The notes under the pieces are model-generated. The model had not been told where the DNA came from. It saw nothing but the letters and a program-made list of their open reading frames with translations, and did no database searches. The translations under genes were made by a program, and so were the position numbers. A DNA stretch of 64,000 nt from JAWPMT01 sp965215825 (lineage in GTDB: Bacteria; Bacteroidota; Bacteroidia; Cytophagales; Cyclobacteriaceae): positions 2,666,001 through 2,730,000 of the forward strand of contig CBDCEM010000003.1 of NCBI GenBank assembly GCA_965215825.1, written 5' to 3'. Of the stretch, positions 36,083 through 46,047 are shown piece after piece (the first letter of the stretch is position 1; each line of letters starts with the position of its first letter).

Positions 36083-39046
36083 ATGAAGAAAGATTATTTA
36101 TTAGTGCTGTTGGGGCTGGTACTTTTTGCCTGTGGTCCCTCAGAACAACCTTACGAAACAAAGACAGCAACCGAAAATGGTTATACCTACGAATATGTAA
36201 ACGGAGATGCCATGAGTACACGAATTTACACCCTGGACAATGGCCTCAAGGTGTACCTAAGTGATTACGAAAATGCGCCAAGAGTGCATGTATTCATGCC
36301 TGTAAAAGCGGGTGGCAAAAATGACCCTGCAGATAACACTGGTCTGGCACACTACCTCGAACACATGATGTTCAAAGGCAATGATCAATTCGGTACGCTG
36401 AATTATGAGGAGGAGGTAACAATGCTGGATAGCATTGAGCAAATGTTCAATCATTACGCAACATTGGAAAATAGCGATGATCGAAAAGCCTATTACGCCA
36501 AAATTGATCAATATTCCAATGATGCCGCCAGGCTGGCGATTCCGAATGAGTATGACAAAATGATGGCCATGATTGGTGCTAAGGGACTTAATGCATACAC
36601 TACTGAAGATCGAACGGTTTATACTGTTGATATTCCTTCTAATGAAATTGCAAGATTTCTGGAGATAGAGGGTTCACGATTCAAAAAGATCGTAAATCGA
36701 CTTTTCCATACTGAATTGGAAGCGGTTTACGAGGAAAAAAACCGGTCGCTGGACAATGACTACTGGAAGGTATTTGAATCACTTTATTCTGCTGCTTTCC
36801 AAAAGCATCAATATGGCACACAAACGGTAATCGGAACCATTGATCACCTAAAAAATCCTTCTATTACCGAAATCAAGAAGTATTTTGATATTTACTATCG
36901 GCCTAATAATGTGGCCATTTGCATGAGTGGCGATATTGACTTTAATGAAACCATACAATTGATTGATAAGCATTTCGGAAGCTGGGAACCTAATGAGAAC
37001 CTTCCTAAATGGACAAAAACGGAAGAAGCGCCAATCTCGGAACCTGTAGTAAGGGAAGTGTATGGTCCCGATGCCGAATTCCTGAACCTGGCTTTCCGAT
37101 TCGGCGGAACAAGTTCGGATGACCAGATAAAGGTAAAATTGATAGATATGGTCCTTAACAATGCCGAAGCTGGACTGATCGACCTCAATTTGAAGCAAAA
37201 GCAAGCGGTCTTAAATGCTGGTTCATATGTCAACAACATGAATGACTACTCGCTTCACACCATATATGGAAATGCAAAGAACAATCAATCCCTGGAGGAA
37301 GTACGTGACTTGATCCTTGAGCAATTAGAAATGGTGAAAAGCGGTGATTTCGACGATTGGCTACTGGATGCGGTGATCACTGATTTTAAGAAATCCAGAA
37401 TGCAAGGCCTGGAAAGTAACTGGTCCCGAGCCAACAACATGGTTATGGCATTTACCAATGGTATGGATTGGTCTACCTACATTCAGGAAATCGACAAAAT
37501 GGAAAAAATCACCAAAGAGGAATTGGTGGCATTTGCCAATGAAAATTATCAGGACAATTATGTAGTGGTTTACAAGCGAAACGGAGAAGATCCAAATAAA
37601 CAGAAGGTGGAGAAGCCAGAAATCAATAAAGTACCTCTAAATAGAGAGGATAAATCGGGATTTCATCAGGCCATGGCTGATACAAAAGTCGATAAGCTTA
37701 CACCTGCTTTCGTGAACTTCTCCGAAGATATTGACCAACTCTCTGTTAACAATGTTGAAGTTCTGTCAAGGAAAAACAAAGAGAATGAACTCTTCCGTTT
37801 GACTTATTTACTGGACCTTGGAAAGAATGCGGACCCCAAAATGGCAATGGCCGTGCAGTACCTGGAATTTCTGGGAACTGAAGCCTACAATGCTGAGGAG
37901 TTCAAAAAAGAACTCTATAAAATTGGCTGTAGCTTCAGCGTCTTCGCTTCCACAGAACGAACATATGTGACCCTCTCTGGTTTGGATGAAAACATGGAAG
38001 CAGCTACCGCGCTTTTCGAATCGTTGCTGGCCAGCCCACAACCCGATCAGGACGCCCTGAACAAAATGGTAGATCGTACCTTCAAGTCCAGGTCAGATGC
38101 CAAAAAGAACAAAGGCAACATCCTTTGGGACGGTCTCTACAATTACGGGAAATATGGGGAAACAAACCCCTTTAATGATGTACTGGCCAACTCAGCATTG
38201 CAGGAAATACAGGCGGAAGAATTGACAGATATCATTAAAGGAATCACCAAGTTACCACACAGAATCCTTTACTACGGTCCTCGAGAGTCAGATGCAGTCA
38301 GTGAATTCCTGGCAACCAATCATCCGGTACCTGCGGAGTTTCAACCCGTTCCAACTTTGAAGCAATATGAGGAGCTTGCCATCGACGAACCAAAGGTATA
38401 CTGGACTGATTATGACATGGTACAGACAGAAATCGTATTCCTTGCAAAAGGTGAAAACTATAGTGCGCAAAATGAGCCCGCGGTACGGATGTTTAACGAG
38501 TACTTCGGCGGAGGTATGAATAGCATTGTCTTTCAGGAAATCAGAGAAGCGCAGGGTCTCGCCTACTCGGTGTTTTCAAGCTATTCACAGCCAGCGAAAA
38601 AAGACAAGGCCAATTATTTGTTCGCATACGTTGGGACACAGGCTGATAAACAGGCTGAGGCCATGAATGCCATGATGGATTTATTGAATGACATGCCAGA
38701 ATCTGAGGAAGCTTTCAGTATCGCAAAAAATGCAATCCTCAACAAAATTGAAAGTGAGCGTATCACTGGCTCGGGAGTACTTTGGAATTACATCAGTGCT
38801 CAGGACAAAGGCCTGGACTATGATGTGAGAAAAGACATCTATGAACAGGTACAGGGAATGGAATTTGCTGACCTTAAGACCTTTCATGAGACCTATATCA
38901 AAGATCAAAAGTATGTCACGGTACTAGTTGGCGCCCGGGACAAGATCGATTTCAAGGCACTAAAATCCTATGGTGAAGTAAAAGAATTGTCACTGGATCA
39001 ATTATTCGGCTATACGGACAATGAACCTATAGAACCGGGTAAATAA
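36083..39046 (+). CDS. M16-family zinc metallopeptidase, lipoprotein
   Basis: A 987-residue peptidase. Lipoprotein signal (lipobox LFAC, residues 14-17). The inverted zinc motif H90-Y-L-E93-H94 lies in GLAHYLEHMMFKG, with the distal Glu in LEAVYEEKNRS about 75 residues on. The chain has the two M16 halves (about 50-490 and 520-970). The second half lacks HxxEH but keeps GGGMNSIVFQEIREAQGLAYSV, as in the PqqL/pitrilysin group. It degrades peptides within a closed chamber, probably in the periplasm. Monocistronic, with a good terminator 25 bp after the stop codon. Confidence 0.94.
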   Translation: MKKDYLLVLLGLVLFACGPSEQPYETKTATENGYTYEYVNGDAMSTRIYTLDNGLKVYLSDYENAPRVHVFMPVKAGGKNDPADNTGLAHYLEHMMFKGNDQFGTLNYEEEVTMLDSIEQMFNHYATLENSDDRKAYYAKIDQYSNDAARLAIPNEYDKMMAMIGAKGLNAYTTEDRTVYTVDIPSNEIARFLEIEGSRFKKIVNRLFHTELEAVYEEKNRSLDNDYWKVFESLYSAAFQKHQYGTQTVIGTIDHLKNPSITEIKKYFDIYYRPNNVAICMSGDIDFNETIQLIDKHFGSWEPNENLPKWTKTEEAPISEPVVREVYGPDAEFLNLAFRFGGTSSDDQIKVKLIDMVLNNAEAGLIDLNLKQKQAVLNAGSYVNNMNDYSLHTIYGNAKNNQSLEEVRDLILEQLEMVKSGDFDDWLLDAVITDFKKSRMQGLESNWSRANNMVMAFTNGMDWSTYIQEIDKMEKITKEELVAFANENYQDNYVVVYKRNGEDPNKQKVEKPEINKVPLNREDKSGFHQAMADTKVDKLTPAFVNFSEDIDQLSVNNVEVLSRKNKENELFRLTYLLDLGKNADPKMAMAVQYLEFLGTEAYNAEEFKKELYKIGCSFSVFASTERTYVTLSGLDENMEAATALFESLLASPQPDQDALNKMVDRTFKSRSDAKKNKGNILWDGLYNYGKYGETNPFNDVLANSALQEIQAEELTDIIKGITKLPHRILYYGPRESDAVSEFLATNHPVPAEFQPVPTLKQYEELAIDEPKVYWTDYDMVQTEIVFLAKGENYSAQNEPAVRMFNEYFGGGMNSIVFQEIREAQGLAYSVFSSYSQPAKKDKANYLFAYVGTQADKQAEAMNAMMDLLNDMPESEEAFSIAKNAILNKIESERITGSGVLWNYISAQDKGLDYDVRKDIYEQVQGMEFADLKTFHETYIKDQKYVTVLVGARDKIDFKALKSYGEVKELSLDQLFGYTDNEPIEPGK

Positions 39047-39070
39047 GAATCAACCCTATTGATGAGTATC

Positions 39071-39099
39071 AGGCCGTTCTATCGTTGGAACGGCCTTTT
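39071..39099 (+). terminator. Intrinsic terminator after the M16 gene
   Basis: AGGCCGTTC (39071-39079), loop TATCGTTG, GAACGGCCT (39088-39096), then TTT-C. The nine-pair GC-rich stem and T-run make a convincing end for the M16 peptidase transcript. Confidence 0.85.
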
Positions 39100-39169
39100 C
39101 CTATTTTAAATATTTGTACTGATGAACCTTCTTCTATAAAATCCACATCCAGCCTGGCATTAATTATAA

Positions 39170-39610
39170 TTAATCTTTCTGATACTCCAAACCAGGGCCA
39201 TCACAAGCCAGCCAGGTACCATACAAAGTATTGTCACGAAAAGACAACAATTCTTTTAAATCACCTGTGCAATTGCCAATCAGGCTTGAGCTTTCAGGAT
39301 AAGTAAATTCGAGATAAAGCCCATCAGACAATTCCAACACCTTGTAGGTGCCCACTGCCTGTAGGGTATTACCATCTCTTTCTCTTGTCTTCGTAAATTC
39401 TCCGTTTTCCGTCAGTAAATAAGTTTCCTGCCACTCCATGTTTTCACCAATGGTCTCGGAATTTCGGGTACTCCCAGTCATCTTCACGAGTTTCCATTGT
39501 TGGTTTTCAATGGCGATTCCTTGTTGTTCATTGGTATCTATCTGCACATCATTACAGGCAAAAAGTGAAAAAATAATACTCAAAAACGTCATACTTGTTT
39601 TTGTATTCAT
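39170..39610 (-). CDS. Small lipoprotein, lipocalin-like
   Basis: A 146-residue lipoprotein. I chose the ATG at 39610 because it begins a normal lipoprotein signal (MNTKTSMTFLSIIFSLFACND); the frame opens earlier at 39667. The body has a lipocalin-like strand order (WKLVKMTGS, WQETYLLTENGEFTKTRERDG, AVGTYKVLELSDG, LYLEFTYPES) with two further Cys (NCTG, ACDG) that could pair. No function can be assigned. Transcribed alone towards the M16 terminator, divergent from priA. Confidence 0.8.
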   Translation of the reverse strand: MNTKTSMTFLSIIFSLFACNDVQIDTNEQQGIAIENQQWKLVKMTGSTRNSETIGENMEWQETYLLTENGEFTKTRERDGNTLQAVGTYKVLELSDGLYLEFTYPESSSLIGNCTGDLKELLSFRDNTLYGTWLACDGPGLEYQKD

Positions 39611-39755
39611 TGGTTCTAAAGTTTGTAGTAAACTCACCCAAAACTGTGCCGAAAAGAAGTTTATCACTTATCGCTTTCGGTTTTCAATTCAATTTTAACA
39701 AAAAAAATGAGTTAGCATGTATTTCGTTTTGTGATCCCCGCCCATTGACCTTGTT

Positions 39756-42224
39756 TTGCCATCCTTGATCTACGTTGAAGTTATACTGCCGTTACCCCTA
39801 CCTGGTACATTCACTTATTCTGTACCGGAAGCATTTGAGTACCAGGCACAACCCGGTCATCGCGTCGTAGTTTCTTTTGGAAAGACTCGGTTCCATACAG
39901 GAGTAATCAGACGAATCATTGAAAAGCAGGATCACCTGTCTCGGATCAAACCGATCATCGATGCTTTGGACCTGGAACCAGTAGTTTCAGAAGATCAATT
40001 TCAGTTTTTTGAGTGGATCGCAGAATATTATCTATGTACGCTTGGAGAAACACTGCAAGCTGCGCTACCCTCCGGGTTCAAGTTATCCTCCGAAGCCTTC
40101 GTCTCCTTGGCTCCGAATGCTGAGCCTGATCTTTACATTTTGACAGAAAAAGAGGAATGGATTCTGAGAAAACTGGAGGACAAAGACCTTCACATCAATG
40201 ATATCAGAAAGCTTACAGGGCTGGATCAGCCAATAAAACTGATCAAATCACTGCAAGAGCGGGGACTCATTCAATTACTTGAAAAACTCAAAGACAAATA
40301 CACGCCAAAACGAGAGAAAAGAATACGATTGTGCCAACCTTACCTGGAGGAATCAAAACTCGATGAACTACTCCAACAGTTGGAGCGTCGTACCAAGCAA
40401 ATAGACGTTCTGGTCATGTACATAAGAGACGTACCCGTTCTTCAAGACCCAACACAAAATCTCCTGGGAGCAAGCAAGCCGGAGATGATCAAAGAAGGTG
40501 CAAGTTCCTCTTCCCTACAGACACTCATAAAGAATGGTGTTTTCGAAGAGTGGAACGAGATAATCGATCGATTCGGGTACAATTCACTGAACACAGGGCC
40601 ACTTCCGGAACTATCAGACATTCAAGGGCTCAAAAAAGATCAAATCCTCACTGCCTTTGAAACGAAGCGAACCGTGCTCCTCAAAGGAGTGACGGGCAGT
40701 GGCAAAACGGAGATTTACATGTCTTTGATTCATCAGGTGATAGAGCAAGGCGGACGCGTGCTTTATCTTTTACCTGAAATTGCCCTTACAACACAGATCA
40801 TCGGCAGGTTCCGTAAAATATTTGGGAACCGTTTCGGCATCTATCACTCCCGCTTTTCTGATACGGAACGGATGGAAGTGTGGAAAAAGTGCTTGAAAGG
40901 AGAGTTCGATTTTATTATAGGCGTACGCAGTGCAGTTTTTCTTCCAATGACAAATGTCGAATTGATCGTTATTGATGAAGAGCATGAGTCTTCCTACAAA
41001 CAACATGATCCTGCGCCCAGATATCATGCACGTGATGCTGCTATTTACCTGGCTCATCAATTGGATGCCAAGATATTACTCGGTACAGCTACACCATCTT
41101 TGGAAACGTATACCAATGCTAAATCGGGAAAATATGCATTGATTGAGCTAAGTGAAAGATTCAAAGATCAACCTAAACCTATTTACCAATTGGTTGACCT
41201 GACAGACGAACGAAAAAGAAAAACACTTAAAGGCAGTTTTTCGTCCCGCCTTCTCCATGAATTACAAGATGTACTCTCCCGGGAAAAGCAAGGATTACTT
41301 TTCCAAAACAGGCGAGGGTACGCACCGGTGGTTATGTGTGAAAGTTGCGGCCATACTCCCAAATGCCCAAACTGCTCTGTCAGTTTAACCTATCACATTT
41401 ATGCCAATACCCTGAATTGCCACTACTGCGGCTACAAAGAATCGATGGTGGAAACCTGTACCTCCTGCGGAGAACGTAGTTTAAAAACCGTAGGACTGGG
41501 AACAGAGAAAATCGAGGAAGAATTGGGCATTTTACTACCAGATGTGAAAATTCAGCGAATGGACCTGGATAGCACGAGAAGCAAATACGCATATCAGGAC
41601 ATTATCGACCGGTTCGAACGGAGGGAAATTGATGTACTGGTAGGCACTCAAATGATCAGCAAAGGATTGGATTTTGAGCGTGTGGAACTCGTTGGGGTCT
41701 TTGACGCAGATCGTGTGATCCACTTTCCTGACTTCCGGTCTCATGAACGTGCTTATCAACTATTTACGCAAGTTGGCGGGCGCGCCGGTAGAAAACACGA
41801 GCGAGGCAGGGTCATTCTACAAACAAATGATCCCTCCTTAAAATTATTGACTCAGATTCAAAGAGAGGATTACGAAGGGTTCTATGAAGATGAAATGCAG
41901 GAACGTCGAAAATTCCGGTACCCTCCCTTTTACCGATTGATCCAGGTGACTGTTCGTCATAAAGATAAACAAACGGCATATGAAGCTGCTGACCAACTAA
42001 GTTTCTTCCTAAAAAAACAATTAGGAGAAAGAAGCTCACCTCCTATTGAGCCTACAATCTCCAAGATTAGGAATTACTATCGGTTCCAATTAGTGATTCG
42101 ACTAGAAAAAGAGGGAATAAACCTACCTGGTGTCAGGGATTTTTTAAAGTCAAGTAGGGATACGTTATTAGCTTTGCAGTCGTTTAAAAGTGTCAGGGTA
42201 CACTTCGATGTAGATCCTATATGA
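39756..42224 (+). CDS. priA: Primosomal protein N' (replication restart helicase)
   Basis: An 822-residue PriA. N-terminal DNA-binding domain (VEVILPLPLPGTFTY then VVVSFGKTRFHTGVI). DEAH-type helicase core with Walker A GVTGSGKTE (Lys317), DEEH box VIDEEHESSYKQ and LLGTATPSLET. A cysteine cluster for two zincs is inserted in the helicase (CESCGHTPKCPNCSVSL, CHYCGYK, CTSCG). Motifs V and VI include QMISKGLDFERV and QVGGRAGR. It reloads the replisome at stalled forks. The start is TTG; no in-frame ATG lies near and the N-terminus aligns well with the family. It overlaps the next gene by four bases (ATGA). Confidence 0.96.
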   Translation: MPSLIYVEVILPLPLPGTFTYSVPEAFEYQAQPGHRVVVSFGKTRFHTGVIRRIIEKQDHLSRIKPIIDALDLEPVVSEDQFQFFEWIAEYYLCTLGETLQAALPSGFKLSSEAFVSLAPNAEPDLYILTEKEEWILRKLEDKDLHINDIRKLTGLDQPIKLIKSLQERGLIQLLEKLKDKYTPKREKRIRLCQPYLEESKLDELLQQLERRTKQIDVLVMYIRDVPVLQDPTQNLLGASKPEMIKEGASSSSLQTLIKNGVFEEWNEIIDRFGYNSLNTGPLPELSDIQGLKKDQILTAFETKRTVLLKGVTGSGKTEIYMSLIHQVIEQGGRVLYLLPEIALTTQIIGRFRKIFGNRFGIYHSRFSDTERMEVWKKCLKGEFDFIIGVRSAVFLPMTNVELIVIDEEHESSYKQHDPAPRYHARDAAIYLAHQLDAKILLGTATPSLETYTNAKSGKYALIELSERFKDQPKPIYQLVDLTDERKRKTLKGSFSSRLLHELQDVLSREKQGLLFQNRRGYAPVVMCESCGHTPKCPNCSVSLTYHIYANTLNCHYCGYKESMVETCTSCGERSLKTVGLGTEKIEEELGILLPDVKIQRMDLDSTRSKYAYQDIIDRFERREIDVLVGTQMISKGLDFERVELVGVFDADRVIHFPDFRSHERAYQLFTQVGGRAGRKHERGRVILQTNDPSLKLLTQIQREDYEGFYEDEMQERRKFRYPPFYRLIQVTVRHKDKQTAYEAADQLSFFLKKQLGERSSPPIEPTISKIRNYYRFQLVIRLEKEGINLPGVRDFLKSSRDTLLALQSFKSVRVHFDVDPI

Positions 42225-42943
42225 TTATTACAAAATTCAGTTGGTTTGGGATTGCAGTATTGCTACTGCTATGGGGCTGCAATAATTGTGAAGATTGCGA
42301 GTCGACGGTCAGTGCCCCCAGAACTTCTTTCGTCTTTATCAACCAGACTTCTCTTGACACCCTCAACACCAACTTAACTCTAATAGATGCTTCCCTTAAC
42401 GAATTACAAACCGCAGCATCTATTTTGAATGCAGAAAACATTACCCTTGATTCGCTACTAGATTCTCTTACCGCCAGAATCTCGAGAGGTATGGTTGAAT
42501 TGCGGCAGGATTCAACTTCAACTGCTAATTTACTAGAAGCAAATACGCTGCTGCTATCCAGCAATACAGAGAGTCAATCTAACCTTAACACGGAACGTAG
42601 TACTTTAACTTCAGCCATTACTACTATTGAAAGTGGAAATCTACTTGTTGATACCGTTACTAATTTAGCTACAGGCAATGCATTGGTTTTCACGGATTCT
42701 ACTACCATATATAAACTGCCTCTCGATCCCAATCTCAATGAAATGAGTTACGAGTTCTCCATCGCCTCTATGACATATGAAATTACTGTCACCTACTTAA
42801 CAACTACCTCACAAAATATACGAAGAAACGTAGTTGTGGGTGCTGAATCCATTAGTTATTCCGCTACTACCTTTGATGATGTTCAGGTTGAACCCGAATC
42901 CGATAACACGAATGCGACGGCTATTATTTATTGTTTCTTTTAG
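42221..42943 (+). CDS. Lipoprotein with coiled-coil insertion (DUF6452-like)
   Basis: A 240-residue protein. Lipoprotein signal with lipobox LWGC (residues 17-20), then a Cys pair (NNCEDCES). The flanks resemble the Bacteroidota DUF6452 kind: SAPRTSFVFINQ near the start, and DSTTIYKLPLDPNLNEMSYEFSI then YEITVTYLTTTS near the end. Between them, residues about 45-145 are a Leu/Ser/Thr-rich heptad segment (LNTNLTLIDASLNELQ) that such a short domain would not need. The family link is from memory and tentative. It overlaps priA by 4 bp and the following barrel gene by 32 bp, so the trio is one operon. Confidence 0.7.
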   Translation: MIITKFSWFGIAVLLLLWGCNNCEDCESTVSAPRTSFVFINQTSLDTLNTNLTLIDASLNELQTAASILNAENITLDSLLDSLTARISRGMVELRQDSTSTANLLEANTLLLSSNTESQSNLNTERSTLTSAITTIESGNLLVDTVTNLATGNALVFTDSTTIYKLPLDPNLNEMSYEFSIASMTYEITVTYLTTTSQNIRRNVVVGAESISYSATTFDDVQVEPESDNTNATAIIYCFF

Positions 42944-43655
42944 TCTTTATGCCGTAGTGGTCCAGGCACAGGATAGCGATTCGCTTTCTGTTGCGTCCGA
43001 CAGCATTTCGTTGGTGGAAACGCCCGGGAAAAAAGCACTTAACCTCGCCTTCCATGTTGATTATGGCAAAGTTCTTACCCTTCCATTCGACTTTGAAAAT
43101 AAAGTAGAGGGTGGTGTAGTTCTTGAGCTTTTCGAAAATATCGAACTAGTAGGGGAATATGGTTTTTGGGACAAAAACTCGAATCAGGCGATTGAGAATG
43201 GCACATACAACTCCACGGGAGTTTATTATCGAGCCGGCTTAGGTTTTACTTTTCCATTTAACACTCCCGGAAATCGCATCGGAGTAGGGTTCCGTTATGC
43301 CAATAGTCAATTTGACGATGAAGGCACTTACACGATTGATGCTACGGATAATTTGTCTTCAGCTTTTACTGATTCATTCACAAGACAAAACCTATCTGCC
43401 ACCTGGATATCAGGGGTGATCACTTCTGTCGGCCAATTAAAACTGCGCAAATCTGTTCCTGAATCTCCACTCAATCGCATGTTTCGAATCGGTCTGCAAT
43501 TACGCTGGCGTTTTTTGATTGAGCAGGATCGATTCGGAGACCCATCCAATCCGGAAGTCATAGAAGTATACACCATACCGGGTTACGGCCGAACACTAGC
43601 AGACAGCAATATGGCATTGAATCTCTTTATCCGGTTTTATCCTTTTGGGATTTAA
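42912..43655 (+). CDS. Outer-membrane beta-barrel-like protein (DUF6048-like)
   Basis: A 247-residue protein from the ATG at 42912, which begins a signal peptide (MRRLLFIVSFSLYAVVVQAQ). The frame also has a start at 42834 inside the previous gene, which is unlikely. Alternating hydrophobic strands rich in Gly/Tyr/Phe (VGGVVLELFENIELVGEYGF, YYRAGLGFTFPF, NRIGVGFRYANS, FRIGLQLRWRF), ending ALNLFIRFYPFGI, fit a small outer-membrane barrel. Pairing with the preceding lipoprotein agrees with a DUF6452-DUF6048 pair known in Bacteroidota. Function unknown. Confidence 0.8.
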   Translation: MRRLLFIVSFSLYAVVVQAQDSDSLSVASDSISLVETPGKKALNLAFHVDYGKVLTLPFDFENKVEGGVVLELFENIELVGEYGFWDKNSNQAIENGTYNSTGVYYRAGLGFTFPFNTPGNRIGVGFRYANSQFDDEGTYTIDATDNLSSAFTDSFTRQNLSATWISGVITSVGQLKLRKSVPESPLNRMFRIGLQLRWRFLIEQDRFGDPSNPEVIEVYTIPGYGRTLADSNMALNLFIRFYPFGI

Positions 43656-43738
43656 GAAGTATAGATCCGTGCTCATACGGTGCGTATAGGAGGAACTGGT
43701 TCGGCAATATTTTGATGGGTTCGTGCCCTAAAAGTTGA

Positions 43739-43771
43739 TTTGGTAGAACGCCATCTAATCTTATATCTTTA
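43739..43771 (+). promoter_or_regulatory. Bacteroidota-type promoter for the second S9 peptidase
   Basis: TTTG (43739-43742), 21-base spacer, TATCTTTA (43764-43771). Both boxes match the phylum consensus apart from the last base of the -7 box. The start codon lies 23 bases downstream. Confidence 0.5.
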
Positions 43772-43794
43772 AAGAGCAACGAAATCAACCCTCC

Positions 43795-45852
43795 ATGAAG
43801 AAGTTAATCTGGACCTCCTTAGTAGCAATAGGTTTTTTAGCACAGGCACAAGACCTTAAAAGCTACCTCTCCTATTCCTTTGCATCCAACCTTGTCCGGT
43901 CACAATCAGCATCTAAAATAGCATGGGTCGAAAACAAGGAGGGTGTTCGAAACATTTGGGTGGCTACCCTACCAGATTTAGAAGGTCAGCAGGTAACTGA
44001 CTATCAGTTGGACGATGGACAGCCTCTTTCAAGCTTGACATTCACGAGCGATGAAAAAGCCCTAATCTACGTAAGAGGTTCTGGAACCAATAGAAGAGGA
44101 GAATTTGCGAACCCTGCTCTGATCGCTAAAGGTGTCAATCAGGAAATTCGTTGGATAGATCTGGCGAGTGGGTTCGATAGTCTGGTAACCAAAGGGAATG
44201 CTCCGGCACTCTCACCCACCGAAGATCTCTTAGCGTATACCAAAGGGGGCAAAGTTTGGTCGGTAGCACCATCAAGTCAAAGTAGACCCTCACAACTTTT
44301 TCATTCAAGGGGCAATTGTAACAGTTTACGTTGGTCACCAGACGGAACTCAATTAGCGTTTATCAGTAGCCGAGGCGATCATGCTTTTCTTGGGGTTTAT
44401 CACCTGAAAACTGGGGTACTTGATTACATTAATCCTTCTGTCGATCATGACCGCTACCCCGTATGGTCGCCTGACGGCAAAAAGATTGCATTTGCCAAAA
44501 TACCCAATCAAAAGGATCAGCTCATTTTCGAACCTCATCGCGCTGGCCTGCCCTGGTCAATATGGGTCGCTGACGTAGCAGCAAAAACTTCAAATCAAGT
44601 ATGGAAGGCAGATGAAGGAGAAGGAAGTGTTTTTCGTTCGATCAGTGCAAGTAATCAGATTTTCTGGAGTGCCGACAATCAAGTGGTTTTTCCATGGGAA
44701 GCATTCGGGTGGACCAACCTTTTTAGTGTCTCAATCGATAATGGAAAAGTCCAACGGTTAACTGACGGGGACTTTGAAGTACAATTTGTATCAATAAGTC
44801 CCGACCGGAAATCCATGTTCTACTCCTCCAATCAAAATGACATTGACCGTCAACATATTTGGAAAACGGAAATTGCCTCCGGCAAAACAACACAATTGAC
44901 CAAAGGAAGCGGCATAGAATGGGCTCCGGTTGCTCTTCATAATAACGTTATTGCCATTGGTTCAACAGGAACTCGCCCCGCCTCCGTGATCGTTTTGGAC
45001 AAAAAGAACCATCGACGGGTTTCTACTTCAAATAATGACTATCCTTTTGGTAAGCTGGTAGAACCAGAGCAGGTGATATTCCAGTCTGAAGACGGCATGA
45101 AAATACATGGACAGTTGTTCAAACCAAAAAATTATGATCCTGGCAAAAAATATCCTGGACTCCTATTTTTTCATGGAGGTTCAAGGCGTCAAATGTTATT
45201 AGGGTTTCATCACAGAGGATACTATCATCACGCCTTCGCTCAAAACCAATTTTTGGCCAGCCAGGGCTATTTGGTTTTATCCGTCAACTATCGAAGTGGT
45301 ATTGGGTATGGGATGAACTTTCGTGAAGCCGAAAAATACGGTGCTACAGGGGCGAGTGAAGTACTCGATGTATTAGCTGCAGGGAAATTCTTACAAAGCC
45401 GGGAAGATATAGACCCTAAGCGTCTTGGTTTATGGGGAGGGTCATATGGTGGTTATCTCACGGCATGGGGTCTGGTGAAGGACCCGGATATGTTTGCGGC
45501 TGGTGTGGACATTCATGGTGCTCATGACTGGAATGTGATCATCAAAAACTTCATTCCGTCATACGATCCCTTAAAGCGAAAACAATTTGCGGAACTGGCG
45601 TATAAGTCCTCTCCCATTGCACATGTCAAACGATGGAAATCACCCGTCCTCCTCATTCATGGCGATGATGATCGGAATGTCCCCTTCAGCGAAACTGTAG
45701 ATATGGCTGAAGCACTGCGTCGAAACAATGTGGATTTCGAGCAACTTATCTTTCCGGATGAAGTACACGGTTTCCTGTTACATCAAAACTGGGTAAATGC
45801 CTACCAGGCTACGGCAGAATTCTTCGACAGGAAACTAAAAGCTGAACCGTGA
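43795..45852 (+). CDS. Secreted S9 family peptidase (dipeptidyl-peptidase-like)
   Basis: A 685-residue serine peptidase with a signal peptide (MKKLIWTSLVAIGFLAQAQ). The N-terminal half is a propeller of PD40-like blades (WSPDGTQLAFIS, WSPDGKKIAFAK). The catalytic domain (about 420-680) has Ser550 in GGSYGGYL, Asp626 in HGDDDRNVPF and His658 in DEVHGFLLH. It belongs with the acylaminoacyl/dipeptidyl-peptidase branch and is distinct from the S9 protein at 29.6 kb (GYSYGG). Role: breakdown of extracellular peptides. Own promoter seen upstream; ends 3 bp from a convergent small gene. Confidence 0.93.
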   Translation: MKKLIWTSLVAIGFLAQAQDLKSYLSYSFASNLVRSQSASKIAWVENKEGVRNIWVATLPDLEGQQVTDYQLDDGQPLSSLTFTSDEKALIYVRGSGTNRRGEFANPALIAKGVNQEIRWIDLASGFDSLVTKGNAPALSPTEDLLAYTKGGKVWSVAPSSQSRPSQLFHSRGNCNSLRWSPDGTQLAFISSRGDHAFLGVYHLKTGVLDYINPSVDHDRYPVWSPDGKKIAFAKIPNQKDQLIFEPHRAGLPWSIWVADVAAKTSNQVWKADEGEGSVFRSISASNQIFWSADNQVVFPWEAFGWTNLFSVSIDNGKVQRLTDGDFEVQFVSISPDRKSMFYSSNQNDIDRQHIWKTEIASGKTTQLTKGSGIEWAPVALHNNVIAIGSTGTRPASVIVLDKKNHRRVSTSNNDYPFGKLVEPEQVIFQSEDGMKIHGQLFKPKNYDPGKKYPGLLFFHGGSRRQMLLGFHHRGYYHHAFAQNQFLASQGYLVLSVNYRSGIGYGMNFREAEKYGATGASEVLDVLAAGKFLQSREDIDPKRLGLWGGSYGGYLTAWGLVKDPDMFAAGVDIHGAHDWNVIIKNFIPSYDPLKRKQFAELAYKSSPIAHVKRWKSPVLLIHGDDDRNVPFSETVDMAEALRRNNVDFEQLIFPDEVHGFLLHQNWVNAYQATAEFFDRKLKAEP

Positions 45853-45855
45853 TAC

Positions 45856-46047
45856 TTATGCGGAATATTGCGAGATAATTCCTTGAATCATGTGGCGTGT
45901 CTCGAGCATGTCGTTGGAATTACCACACCGTTTTTCAACGTGCTGGTATACTTTTTTTGCACATGCTATTACATCACTTGATTCATAGTTTTCCAGGTCT
46001 TTCCGGATCTCATCCAGAAACACTTCAATTGAAGCTGGTAAATTCAT
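45856..46047 (-). CDS. Small helical protein of unknown function
   Basis: A 63-residue product (starts MNLPASIEVFLDEIRKDLEN, contains DVIACAKKVYQHVEKRCGN and ends GIISQYSA). Amphipathic helices, two cysteines, no signal or membrane segment. Coding is supported by its charged, balanced composition and by its exact fit behind the S9 gene, with which it is convergent (3-bp gap). Function not recognised. Confidence 0.55.
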   Translation of the reverse strand: MNLPASIEVFLDEIRKDLENYESSDVIACAKKVYQHVEKRCGNSNDMLETRHMIQGIISQYSA

